Part shown: piece by piece, positions 1 through 11,724 of the stretch | Position numbering within the stretch: the stretch's first letter is position 1 | How the letters are laid out: each line of letters opens with the position of its first letter | NCBI RefSeq assembly: GCF_030272615.1 | Contig: NC_081407.1 | Coordinates: 154,213,048-154,277,047, forward strand | From: Cryptomeria japonica | Taxonomy: Eukaryota > Streptophyta > Pinopsida > Cupressales > Cupressaceae | Direction of reading: 5' to 3' | DNA length: 64,000 bases | The notes under the pieces: generated by a model | What the model was told of the DNA's origin: nothing | Databases searched by the model: none | Seen by the model: only the letters and a program-made list of their open reading frames with translations | Program-made: the position numbers and the translations under genes

Positions 1-528
1 TGTGAGAATAAGAAGAGCTATACACGCGGACATCATTTGAAGGTTAAAGGAGGGTTTTTGTGAAGACAATCAGAACTACACTGGTACTGAATCCGGCATA
101 GAAAGATGCTAACCTGAGCAGTACATCCTTATTGAATTTAACCATCCAATTGTAGTTAGTGTGACTCCTATTTTGTATTTGAGCAGTGAGCTCTAGGCGC
201 TTGGCCTTTTTGCATGTGCAGACCCATTTATATACACTTACTATCTGCAACAGTATCATCTGATTGTGGGTAAGGTTTCCCATTGTGGTTTTTCCCCTTA
301 CAGGGTTTCCACGTACAAATATTGGTGTTATGTGTTGTGGATGACTTTGTCTTTTTGTTTCATGCACTAATCCTTACCGGTATTGCAATTAACTGATAAA
401 ACTATCTACTGGTATAAAAGATTGGTTTACCGGTATTAAGCATTAAGTTGGTTAAGTTGTTTTTGGTTTGAATTTATTAGACAACTGATTCACCCCCCCC
501 TGCTCTAAGTTGCCTCTGGGACCTAACA
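1..528 (+). repeat. 3' part of a Ty1/Copia LTR
   Basis: The segment ends with a C-rich run and then CCTCTGGGACCTAACA, the usual close of a plant Copia LTR in TG...CA form. It shares the block GTGGTTTTTCCCC...GGGTTTCCACGT (about 275-316) with the other Copia LTRs in this window, which carry it on the opposite strand. No tRNA primer site follows base 528, so this is a 3' LTR or a solo LTR whose remainder lies left of the window. Short open frames inside it are chance. Confidence 0.7.
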
Positions 529-1168
529 CAAAGATCCACCATTACGTATGAAGATTACCTAAGACAATGCAAATCAAATGAAATCACAAAGATTATACCA
601 TCACATGTCCAATAGGGTTTGGATCTCCATTCTTCCTATCTCCATTGATCTTGCTTGATATATTTGCTCTCAGATTTTATGTGTGCACAAGAGCTCAACA
701 AAGAACGAAAATATGGTTGCAAGTAGGCTTGATCGCATATTAAAGTTTGAATGTTAGGATGCTTAGGGTTGATAAATGAAGGAAACATCTCCTTATATAG
801 AAGACACTATAATAAATGGAGGGATAAGATTGAGAGGTGTAAAAGATAAATGGTCGGCTAGGATTAGAGGGTAGGTAGAGAAAATAAGAAAATAATGAAA
901 GGGTAGGTAGTGTAGGAATTAAGAGATGAATGACATGTGTCATAGGTAGAAAAGGTTAATGAATTAATTAAATAAATAAAGATTTATTTAATTAATAGAG
1001 GAAGTGGAATCAATTAAATAAATATTTTATTTATTTAATTTAGGAAAAAGGATAATTTAAATAAATAAATTTATTTAAATGAGAAATAAGGCTTAGAAGA
1101 GGATAAATTAATTAATTAATTAAATAAAGATATTTATTTAATTAGACAAGACAATTTTAGGTGTCTAC
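529..1168 (-). repeat. Ty3-type LTR remnant
   Basis: Read on the minus strand it begins TGTAGACACCTAAAATTG, a TG start like that of the Ty3 remnant near 45546 (AGATGCCTAAAATTAATT). Then come long TTAATTAAATAAA-type stretches and a TATATAAGG box near 795. The plus-strand Copia LTR at 1-528 abuts its far end and may have inserted into it. No coding part is attached. Confidence 0.5.
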
Positions 1169-1440
1169 AATTTATATTCATATAAATAATATTTTCACGA
1201 CAATAAAATAATTAATAGATTAATTTATTATATGTATACACTTTGAGAAGATTTCTTTATAGTAGTTTTACCTTATGTCTCAACACTAGAGGTCTACTTG
1301 TGGTTTACTTGAGGGACGACTAGAGACAACCCATATTCCTTCTATTCAAGTTATCAATTCTTCTATATGATTTTCATAGATAGGCCCCTCTATATATTCT
1401 TTTTCACATATTGCTATTTCAATAGTGCACGTAACAATAG
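1169..1440. other. AT-rich intergenic stretch, nothing identified
   Basis: I see no gene, RNA or clear repeat structure between the LTR remnant and the left edge of the segmental duplication. Confidence 0.5.
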
Positions 1441-2299
1441 ATGGTAGGATGTCAACAACTGAAGAATTGCCTACAAAAAATAGGTGTTCTTTTTCAACAA
1501 TTAACATCACAAAAAATATATGGGAGATCTATAATATTGGAATATTTATTTCCTTCCTACAATATTATACAAGTGTGGTCGTGATAAATTTAAAATCTAG
1601 CACTAGGGTACACATGCAATAAAAATCTACCAAGCTACATTGCCCCATAAAGTACTACTAAAGTACCTTGGCCAACTAATCAAAATTTATCTTGTGTGTA
1701 AGGTTTATAAATTCAATATATGGGTGGAGAATCAATTAATTCATGTAATATGTGTACTTAAGATGATGAAGCTACTACACATGCTCCCATAATGAAATCA
1801 CCCAAAATTACAAGACAACCAAAATTATGAACTTTCAACATATTAAAACCTAGCTCAAGAACCCTATGAGTCCTCAACATTGGTAAGAAAAGAGTATAAA
1901 TCAAGCTTCACTTTTTGGTTGATTAAGTATTTAACATAGGTACTTAATGGTACATCTTAAAAATTTACATGTATTTTTTCATAGCTTCTATTATAATATT
2001 ATAAATTGTATGCTAAGCAATTCCCTTATATTTTATGCTTGTTTTGTCTTGTGTAATTTTTTGTAGCTTTTATTTCTTATTTTCGTGCTAGTTATTTCCC
2101 TCATAGGTCTATTCCTAGTTCCCCATTATCATCTTAACCCTTGTGTTGTATTTTAATTTAATGTTTCCACATCTCTATTAAATATTTCTAATATTATCTT
2201 TCCCAGTTTTCATATCCCAATATCCGTTCGATATAACCACATTTTTAACCTTTTTCTATAACAACAATTTAAAATATGTCTCCTAAGTCAAAAAGAAAA

Positions 2300-4148
2300 T
2301 TAATCTCTTTGGAATTTGAAACATCTATACAAATTTTACCTTGAACATATATTACCACCCTTAGATGCACCCCTTTACCCTTGATATCTCATAGAAAGTT
2401 AGAACTCCTTGGGACTAGGAACCAATCCTTGGTAGCAAGTGATTACGAGTTGGCCTAGAAATTTTGTCCAATAAAAATCATATTTTTAATATGTTTGCAT
2501 TAATTGACTTGTCTCAAGGTTATATATTCTCCAATTTATTTCCTTTTTCTTTCCCTACCCATCTTTCTTCTCTACCTATTTTTAGTTTTATCTCCCAATT
2601 TCCTTGCAAATGCATGCACTTGTATGTTTTCCACCCATTGAGTTAAACCTCTTCAAGAATTAATTTTAACCCTTTCCACATTTTTCATTTTGGTTTTATC
2701 TTTTGTTGTTCCTTTACCATTATTATCATGCCATGGTTTAAAATCATCTTTTTATACTTAATAAGGGTGATTTTTGAGTACATGGGATTTTTATAAACAA
2801 ATACTAGTATTTTATGTAATGTGGTTTTTTCTTTAATTATCACAATAGGATTGATTATGAAAGGCTTTCTTCCTTTTAGCCATTATATATTGTGTGGCCT
2901 CTTTGATAGATTTTCATCTTGTAGAACAAATGCAACATAACACGTGTAGACTCTTGAAACGTTTCGTATGGGAAAACTATTAGAAATATTTAGAATAAAT
3001 TGTATATCAATTCTGTTGACTTTCTAATGTAGTTAGCCAAGTCATATTGTTGGTTTACTAAGGGGATTGATTTGGTGACTATACCACTAGGAAAATCAAT
3101 AGGTTTATTATTAGCATAGCTTTTTGATGAATTTTGGTTCACCATTTTTGACAATATGTATTACAAGTTTCTAGTTAGAACTTCTTAGTTTGATATGATC
3201 CCATATATATACTTTCTTTGGTTACTATTTTGAATCTTCCTTGAAGATTTTGGACATTTTTAATGACATTTAGGATTAATCTATCATGTTAGTTGTAACC
3301 CTTAATATAGAGGATCTAAACATGATATTCAACAAAATTTGGTTTTAAAACTCCTCAAAATAACTTGATCCTAAGATAACATTTATACATGTGTAAGATG
3401 TTCTAAGTCATTTTGTCTTGCTTAGCACCTGATTTATTTTATGTCTTTATTTCTAGTTTATTGCATGTTTTTGTGTCCAATTTCATGTCATGTTATTGGT
3501 CCTACCTTTAGTGAATGTGAATTAGTGTTATGAAATTTAGATATAGTCTTAGGTAACATTAATTTGTATAATTTCATATCTAATCACATGCAAAAAGAAT
3601 CTTAATCAACTTTAAAAGGTTCATATTTTAGATTCTTTCATTTTATAAACCCAACATGCTTGTACTTTTACTTTGATTTTCATATTGTTAGTTTTTATTT
3701 TGTCAAACTTGTATAAAATTACAAAAAGCAAAATCATCGTGTATATATACTTCTATAATACATGTTAATTAGATTCATAATTTACATAGATTAGTTTGAG
3801 TCATGTCTCTAATACACCTTATATTTGCTTCTCTCATTATCATCTAAGTTTTAGATTGCTATCCCTCTTCTCATTGTTAGGCTACTTTTTAAATCCTTCT
3901 TTATTGTCTTGTTCCTCTTATTTTTTTCTTCTTTTCTTCTAAGATTCTCCTTCCTAACCCCTAAACCATGCCTTCTTCTCCTCCCATTCACACTAAAACT
4001 CATGAAACCTATTTTTTTCCAAGCAAAATTTCTTGACAACACCTAAACTCTTTCTTATATCTTTACATTTATAACAATAACATTAAAATTCACACTTCAC
4101 ATCATATATTCAACACTGTCCCAATGATCATCTCTACCACTATTTCCC
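2300..4148. other. Non-coding part of the duplicated block
   Basis: The stretch is AT-rich, with no frame that is conserved in its partner at 53536-55373. The only open frames are short and not shared between the copies. No RNA gene was recognised. Confidence 0.5.
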
Positions 4149-4370
4149 TTAAATCTCACTATTAACCATTACATTATTCTTGAAACAGCTTGAGTGATAT
4201 GTGATGATGATGATATATCCCAAACACCAACTATTGACAATACTTCTACTCACATCCTTTTGATATTCATCCCCACATGAGATATACTCACTTTTAACCC
4301 CACTAACACAACATGATTCGCTGGTGCCGACAGTCTGAGCAACGCCTACTCCGTCTTCTTCCATTAACAT
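4149..4370 (-). CDS. Small ORF retained in both duplication copies, unknown
   Basis: A 73-codon frame starts MLMEEDGVGVAQTVGTSESC, and the other copy (55374-55595) keeps the same length, start and stop. The first 20 or so codons are richer in GC than the surroundings and nearly identical between copies, as in a first exon. The later codons carry many amino-acid changes, which argues against constraint across the whole frame. It lies about 1.3 kb downstream of the glutaredoxin on the same strand. No domain is recognised. It could be a first exon whose partners are missing, a small peptide gene, or a chance frame in conserved promoter-like DNA. Confidence 0.3.
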   Translation of the reverse strand: MLMEEDGVGVAQTVGTSESCCVSGVKSEYISCGDEYQKDVSRSIVNSWCLGYIIIITYHSSCFKNNVMVNSEI

Positions 4371-5641
4371 GCCATTAATGGAGATGACGTTAATCCAATG
4401 TCATTCTAATTAAAAGCTGTCCGTTATGATGGATGGGCGTTGTAGGTTAGAAAATTTGTGCGATGATTGCTCTGCCTGTACCCAATTCCACCAATCCTGC
4501 TGTTGACAAATAAATTTATTTGACCGTTGAGTCAAAAATGGTCCCTAAATCCCGGGTCATCCTAATTAGAGGAAACGAGTCACTGGATGTCTGGGTCAGC
4601 AAATGATAGCACCTAATTATGGGTTGAGATTTAGGGAAGTATGTGTCAAAATAAGCTCTCTCAAAATAAACAAGCTGTGTCAAAATGAGCTTTCTCATAA
4701 TAAATAAGCTCTGTCAATAAATCTCACCAAGCGAGGAAATTAAAAGCTCTACAAAACTGAGGAAAGCAAATATGTTTCTGTGTGCTGCATTGGTTTGAGA
4801 GATAATTTAATGTTCTATAGGCCTCCCTCGTTTCACATTGTTGGTTCTATCAAACTAGCTAAAAAACCTTTAAATTTTATCTGCAGATTCTTTTCATGGC
4901 ATTAGTAGCAACTATAATATTCCTGAGAACCCAAATGCGTCGAAGAGAAGAGCGCAACGGTAGTTTAAATTTTTGTGCTGTGTTGTTTTGTTTTTTCCCT
5001 CGTGAAACATGTTTGATACGACTGCATAACTACCATACACAATTAGGAGGTAACCTAAGTTCTTCAAGTAGCGAGACCGTTTCCTATTTCCTGCATGGAC
5101 ATTCATAATTCTAGCCTCATCGCTAAGCATTATTTTCACAGTTGTGAAGAAATTTTCTTGGGTGGCTCTTTATTGCGACGGAATAGAATTTTCGTCTGAA
5201 TCCCATTTGCAGTTGCCGTTATAAAGATTGTTATATTCTTATACCCATGATATGACAATGTCACATGATATATGCAGCTAGGGTTTTTGGGGGTTATTAA
5301 ACAATATGCAGGAAAAGAGCATTCTATACCCTTCTTTTACATCTATCAATTGTGTCATCTGTCATGAAGATTGTTTACCAATTCCTTATATTGTTTCTTA
5401 CAGATTATATGTAAATCTTATGAGCATGTAATGCTTGGAAAGGCCTGAAAGTTACAAAGCCTAAAGGTATTGAAGATCATAACCTGTTGTTCATCTATAT
5501 ATTAAAAAGAAAAAGGAAAAATCTAGGGATTTCATGGCAAGTGGGTATTTGGGTAATCCAAAATGTATTACCAAAGTAAGAATTCCATGCGTAGGGGGGA
5601 TTCTAATGCGTTTGAGTTTATTACAAAACCTATACAGCTTT
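4371..5641. other. Spacer between the small ORF and the glutaredoxin
   Basis: Non-coding as far as I can see. Roughly 4371-5155 is conserved in copy B except for a gap of about 90 bp (near 5000-5090). Copy B then jumps straight to the middle of the glutaredoxin. Overlapping short frames on both strands around 4896-5139 are not maintained in copy B. Confidence 0.5.
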
Positions 5642-6052
5642 TCATAGCCATAATGCGCCGACTTCTTTCAAGAGAGGCACAAGAGAGCCGCTAATGTGAC
5701 AAGTTATTAGCTGTTCTAAGCCCCCCACAAGCTTTCCCTCTATGAAGACAGCAGGAACAGATTGGGCAGTACCCATCAGTCTGAGCAGAGCCTTATACAT
5801 CTCCTCGCCTCCATTTTGGTGGTCCAGCTCGTAAACAGTAGGACTCACACCCAGCTCCAACAGTAGCCTCTTCGCAACATGGCACATATAGCACGAGCTT
5901 ATGCTGAACATTGCCACTGCGCTCTCGGAGGCCAAGCGTTCGATTCTCTGTAGAGCCCAACAGTCTCTCCATTGAGCTCCCAGCTGAAACGATGCTCCCT
6001 CAGAAAAAATATCTTTCCCAGATCCGTAAGCGTGGGCATTACAGTGCTCCAT
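5642..6052 (-). CDS. CC-type (ROXY-class) glutaredoxin, intact
   Basis: A 136-residue protein, the usual size for land-plant CC-type glutaredoxins. These are small thiol oxidoreductases that act in nucleus and cytosol and, in known cases, bind TGA bZIP factors. The thioredoxin-like fold is readable: strand AVAMFS at 46-50, active site CYMC at 54-57, the PTVYELD strand near 71-77, SVPAVFIEGKLVGG at 98-111 with cis-Pro100 and the glutathione-contact glycines, and the C-terminal ALWL typical of the ROXY class. The start chosen is MEHCNAHAYG; an upstream in-frame start would add 46 residues that look like translated leader. The active site departs from the family's CCxx pattern because the second Cys is Tyr, and Ser replaces the common Thr before Val-Pro. 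It is intronless. Broken relatives lie at 56260-56445 and 44371-44540. Confidence 0.9.
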   Translation of the reverse strand: MEHCNAHAYGSGKDIFSEGASFQLGAQWRDCWALQRIERLASESAVAMFSISSCYMCHVAKRLLLELGVSPTVYELDHQNGGEEMYKALLRLMGTAQSVPAVFIEGKLVGGLEQLITCHISGSLVPLLKEVGALWL

Positions 6053-6092
6053 TACTTTTCTCTTGGATACAACGTACAGTGCAAGAGAGGTG

Positions 6093-6102
6093 AATAAATA
6101 TT
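6093..6102 (-). promoter_or_regulatory. Possible TATA-like box of the glutaredoxin
   Basis: On the minus strand AATATTTATT lies about 40 bases before the chosen start codon and is retained in copy B. The spacing to the ATG is short, so the true TATA box may lie further upstream. Confidence 0.3.
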
Positions 6103-6711
6103 GAGGCAGAAATTGAAAGAAGATACGGTAGAATAGGTTAGGGTTAAGATGTAAACGGCGAGATTTCTTATGCCCTAATAATAATACCATGCATTTCTAA
6201 TTATAGTTGTTTTGCAATTAACAAAATTTAAATAATTTTTAATTAAAGTTTTAAAATTTATTTTATAGTGATATAATTATAATTTAATTATATTAAGAGG
6301 TGTAACTTATAGGCTAACATTTGCCATAAATAATTAGTAAGATATTTCTTTAAAAAAATTATTTTTCATTTTAAAACCCATTTTATTTAATTTTATTCTA
6401 GAATTATTTCGTTTAGTATATAAATTTATCAATTTTTATTTTTATTTTGAGAATTATTTATTATATGTAATTTTTTAAATTTTTTTGGAAAATATCATCA
6501 ATTTTAAATTAAAAGTTTAATTTTACAGTTCAAAACATATATTTATATAATAATTGAAATAATTTATGGAGTAAAAATTATTAGGTTTTAAAATTAATAA
6601 AAGCAATTGATATTACTCATTTGATGAAAAATGGTTCACACAACAATTAGACAAGGTAAATTATGTGCAATCCTCATCAATAAATATTCATGAATGATGA
6701 AGAAAAATGTT
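6103..6711. other. AT-rich region upstream of the glutaredoxin
   Basis: Long A/T runs conserved in copy B (about 56500-57232). No motif could be assigned with confidence. Confidence 0.4.
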
Positions 6712-9700
6712 CTATTTATGCCCCTAATTGTGCTAAAGATCGAACTAAACTTTGGAATTGTATGTCCACTAATCTACCAATTGCTGATTGGGTTCTTGGG
6801 GTGACTTCAACATGGTTGAGCATTCTCAAAACCTCAATTGGTCAAAAAATTAAAATCTTAGCAAGGATGAATTTAATGGTTGGTTGTTTTGCTGAAATTC
6901 ATTGGGAGTAATCGATCCTATTCATGATAAACTCTCTAGCCATTCCAATAATTGGTTTACCTAGTATAATTGTAGAATGGGAGGTGATAGAAAATTGAGT
7001 AGATTGGACAAATTTTATCTCTCTCCTCTTTTTCCATTAGTTTATGATCAATTGGGTTTGTGTGTTAATGTTCTACTACCCTCTCTGATCATTACCCTAT
7101 TGTTTGCAACATCAACTTGTCACAAAATCTTAATATTGAAAATTCTCTCCCTTTCAAGCTTAATGTTTCCCACTTAAAAAACCTTGTTTGTTTAGCTGGC
7201 CTTGAGGTGATTTGAAATTCTCTACGTAAGCCACATGAAGAAGGTCCATGGATTAATTGGTGATGTGCTGCATTTTCTCAATGCAACTCCTTCTTAGGCT
7301 CATTTGGTAAACAAATGACTCGACAATGTAAACGGAAGGAAAAGATCTCTCCAGGGTAAACTTGTCTATGACAGGAAACTTCTCAATGAAGATCCTAATA
7401 ATATCACAATTCAAACCTCCATTGCAGCTATTGAAGCTCAACTGCATAAAATTAATTATTATAGAGGACAAGGGGCTAAAGTTAGGTCTAGGCTACATTG
7501 GATAAAATAAGGAAATAGAGGGACCAATTTTTTTTTAATTATTTGAATTACAAACACAAGAAGGAAAAGATTGGTGCTATTAGAGATGAGTTTGATTTTC
7601 TTCACCATGATCCTTCAAATATTTGTCAGCTTTTCAAATGCTTTTATGAAAATTTTTTCAAGGATGATCAATGGCAAGACATTCAACAAAACCTTGAGGG
7701 CATGGTTAAGGATTATATTCCTAACAAGATAGATCCTGAATACAACCATTATCTAGATAGAATTTTATCTTTGGAGGAGCTAGAAAATAATCTCTTCTTT
7801 GTGTCCCCTGGAAAAAGTCCAAGTAGTGACAGGCTTCCTATGGAATTCTACCAGGCTATGTGGTAGCACATTAAGGATGATTTTTATTGCTTATACTTAG
7901 AAGCCTTCAAGAAAGGATCTATTATTAATGGTGGCATAATAAAGCTTCTCCCCAAAGGAAAAAGAGAGGATACTATTTCTGGTTGGTGGCCTATTACTCT
8001 TCTTAACACTTCTTATTAAATCATTGCTAAGGCTTTGGCCATACAGATTAAGCCTGTTTTGCAAGATATTGTTAGAATTGAGAAAACTAGTTTTATTGTT
8101 GGAAGGTTTATTCTTGACAATCTTATTCTACCATGGGAAACTTGTGAATGAGCTCAACAAATTGGACAAGATGCTATTTTGATCAAATTAGATTTTGATA
8201 AAGCATATGATAGAATCCGCTGGAGTTTTATTCTCAAGATGTTGTAGTGGCTAGGATTTGGTCCTACACTTTGGGCCCATATTCAAATTTTATTTCAGAA
8301 TGCAACTGCTAGGATTATCATCAATAATACATTGACAAATTCATTCCCTTTGCAAAGATCCATTCGACATGATTTCCCCTTAGCCCCTCCTCATCTTTAT
8401 GCTCTTATGGCTGACACTTTACGATATCTTCTTCAAAGTGCCAATAATTTAAAAATTATTTTGGAATATCTATTGCAGAAAATATTGTTGTAATTAACTC
8501 TCACTATGTTGAGGACAACTTGTTATTTTTACAAAATTCTGAGAAGAAACTCTCCAATACAATGGACATTTTAGAATTGTATTATGATGTTTCAGGTTCA
8601 AAACTTGCTCATGACAAAATTAAGTTTTTAATTATTCAAGTAGGACCTACTCCTCGATGGATTCCACATGAATAGAAACAAATCAAACATGGGGAAATTA
8701 TGAGATATCTTGGGATTCCCTTTGGTATTGAAGTCTCTTTTTGATATATGGTAGTGGTACCTTAATAGACTTAAAAATAAACTTCTTAGTTGGGGAAATA
8801 AATTTATTTCCTTGGTTAGTAAAATTCAAGTTGCGAATAAAATATTCCTTACAACATGGGTTTATTATTCATCATGTTTGTTGTCTTCTAAAAAAGGTTA
8901 TGATGAATTAACTAAACTTACTCGTTAGTTCCTTTGGGCCAAATGGAATGACAATATGGGATATATCTTTACCCCATGGCCTCATTGCATTTAGCCTTAA
9001 CATAAAGGTGGCTTGGGGTTAATTGATCCAAGACCACAAGGAATTTGTTTAGTTGCTAAATGGCTTATTAGAGTTGTTAAAGGTGAGAAGCCATGGAAGA
9101 TACTCATAAAAAATAGAATTAACCTTGCCTCTATCAAAGGCAAATGATAGGTCGTGGGATGGTTAGACAAAATTCTTCATGCATCCTTTTTCTCGATCAA
9201 AGCATCATTTCCTCTTTAATCTATTTGGAAAGCCTGGCAGTTTATATGTCATTTCTTGAAATGGAGAGAAGGTTATCTTCCAAACGGTTTAAGCTTCTCT
9301 ACTTCGTCCATTTGGTGTAATAAACATATTTTGTATCATGAGCAAACCCTTGCTTTAATATTTCTAAAATTCTGATATTTCTTATTCAAGAGGGGAATTT
9401 ACAATGTGGGAGATCTTTCGGATTTCTCTACTTTGAGTTGGTTACCATGACATTCTATAAAAGTTCAATTTAATTTGAGGAACAAGTATAAATCATTTCT
9501 TCTTTTTGTTTAATCCTTGGTGCCATTTGAATTGTCTATTAAACTATGTAGTCCTATCCATTGTAATTTCTATAAAGATTGGTTATGGTATTCATCTTGT
9601 TCCCTTTTATTTTTTCCATTAACGAAAATATACACATTGTTTCTTCTTGTTTGCCTTTAAAGAATTGTCTCAATATCAAATGGAAGTGCAGGTTCAGTGA

Positions 9701-10362
9701 AAAGTTCTAGTCTAAATTATCTACCCAAATTTGGAGAACAAAAGTCAATTCATACGCTCAGTTACTTTCCTAGAAGATATTACATTGCAAACTGCCAATT
9801 AACATCAAGTTGAAATGTATTATGATTCAACCTAATAGTTGTCCATTCTGTCATAGATTTTAAAACATGAGACATGCCTTTTGGGGATGTCCAATTGTAA
9901 GAAAGAAGTGGAATCCCATTTTCACTGATTTGCATACAATTTTTGAAAACAAGTCAGGTTGGAAAGAGGCCTTACTTGGGGTTGGATTACATACTAATGT
10001 CATTTTTGATGGTACATTACACATGTTATCTTGTTGCATTTATAGAGAAATAGATATAAATAAATCTTTAACATTTACAATGATCACTAAGAAGCTGTAT
10101 TTTTAAGGCTTTAATCTGATGTTTTCTATTATTTGGCTTATCTATTTTCTCATCTTCAAGAGGACAGGATGAAGAATTTAAAGTTCGATCTCCAAATTCA
10201 ATAAATTAAAATCTAGTTGGAGTGGTTTTTGAAGAATAAAATGATCCCTGTGGCATCAAGGTTAAGATATTCCTTGCTAAGTTAATTTGATCCATGATTG
10301 TTATTTTGTCTATTGGAGTAGTGCCTTCATTGTAATCTCTTTTCTATGTAGCTATATAGCTG
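6712..10362 (+). mobile_element. 5'-truncated L1-type LINE, decayed
   Basis: The sequence is absent from copy B of the duplication, so it is an insertion. It begins inside the apurinic-type endonuclease: IYAPN near 6715, then SRLDKFYLSP near 6998 and SDHYPI near 7087. Reverse transcriptase follows over about 7543-8460, with SPGKSPSSDRLPMEFYQAMW near 7805, the WxPITLLNT block near 7990, LIKLDFDKAYDRI(R)W near 8180 and LAPPHLYALMADTL near 8380; the usual QGCPLAP has decayed to HDFPLAP. A C-terminal zinc-binding-like stretch around CPFCH...HAFWGCPIVRKKW lies at 9850-9920. Many stops and frameshifts interrupt all domains. No poly(A) tail or clear target duplication was found. It is the plant L1 clade by domain order. 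Confidence 0.8.
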
Positions 10363-11346
10363 TTAGATCTCAAGTCAAAATCAACAACTTGAGAAGATAA
10401 CCTAGGAAAAACAAGGAAAAATCAATAATACCTATGTAGAAAATAGAAATGAATCAAGAAAAGAAATACCATTACCATTATATCTAGTAGTTTCAACCCC
10501 AGATATAGGATTGAGGATTCCTAGAGCTTATGGAAGATGCTTTACCATGTATTTCAAGAAAAAACCCATAATTGGAATCATTAATGAGGTTAAATTCAAA
10601 CTTGTACGAAACATACCTTAATAGAATGTATATCATGGACATCACAATAGTTGATCGTCCCAAGGGTTGGGGATGCTTTTGTCTCAAAATTTTTTAGCCA
10701 CCTTAGGAGGGATCATCAAATGGAATCATCATATATCACTATTCCCATGAATAATAAGGAGGTGGAATACAGTCTAACATACATTCTAGGGTAAATTGAT
10801 AAAATGATACTTAAGCTTAAATGCTTTTTTTGTAATTGAATCAATATTCAATGATCTATCTTGACAAAAATGAAAAATACATAACATATTGGATAAAGTG
10901 ACAATTAAAACTATATAAAAATATATTCAAATAGATTTTAGTGTTGTATATTTTTCATTCAAATATAAAATAAATATAAAATTGATAGTTAAAATAGTTC
11001 TGATTTTGTGAGAAGCAAGAATGAGCTGATATTTGATTTCAGTCCTAGATCACATACAACTCCAATCAATAGATGATTGGAGATCAAAATAGTATGGTGG
11101 AGATATAATTTGAAGAGAAAGAAAATAGAGAAAAATTAAGATAAATTCCATAATACTATCGATACTCTCATTGACCTATCAGTAAACTTGTGAAAGTGAG
11201 AGGAGAGTATTGTGTACATAGAAAAATAAAGTAATCAACATCAAAGAGGTGTATTAACTCCTAATTCCCATAAAAGGTGGGATGTTTTACCTACTTGGTG
11301 AATTTTAAAATTTGTTGCATAATGTACTTAGATGGAGACAAGATAT
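10363..11346. other. Right-hand part of duplication copy A, non-coding
   Basis: It aligns with 57346-58303 and has no convincing coding frame. Similarity ends soon after GGTGAATTTTAAAATTTGTT at 11299. Confidence 0.6.
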
Positions 11347-11629
11347 CGCTACTAGTTTCTATGAAAATTTCTTGTTACAAGTTGTTCCTTTGTTACCGAT
11401 TTCTTGAGACCTATTCTAGTGATCTACTGGAACCCATTCTAAAGCTTGTGGAGCCTTGGGTGTTGATTTTGATGTTCCTTGGTGTGTGGCCAATATTTTC
11501 CCATGATCTACGTTTCATCCTTTGTATTTTCTAGAGGAATCTCTTCGTGGAGGCCAGCCTTGTTTATTTGCACGTTAGGTCTTGTTCTTCAGATTTTGAT
11601 CTCTTTTGGTCTGACTTTTTTCTTTGGAT

Positions 11630-11631
<2 letters not shown>

Positions 11632-11723
<92 letters not shown>

Positions 11724-11724
11724 T
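11632..11724. repeat. (TA)n microsatellite with CA interruptions
   Basis: Nearly pure TA dinucleotide over about 90 bp, broken by a few CATA units. The open frames that cross it are repeats of Ile and Tyr and are not genes. Confidence 0.95.

Larger units (their letters stand above)
1441..11346 (+). repeat. Segmental duplication, copy A
   Basis: This block recurs in the same orientation at about 44550-58303. Anchor pairs by eye: 1441-1585 with 44556-44700; 1696-2290 with 48671-49258; 2308-4370 with 53536-55595; 4371-6711 with 55596-57232; 10375-11346 with 57360-58303. Copy A alone has the LINE at 6712-10362. Copy B alone has two insertions (about 44700-48660 and 49260-53540) and deletions in the glutaredoxin area. 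The homology stops where 11346 and 58303 diverge. The shared parts remain easily alignable despite many substitutions and small indels. Confidence 0.85.

Noticed and set aside
4896-5139. Two overlapping frames on opposite strands beside the glutaredoxin
   Set aside because: Neither is preserved in copy B, where indels break both.
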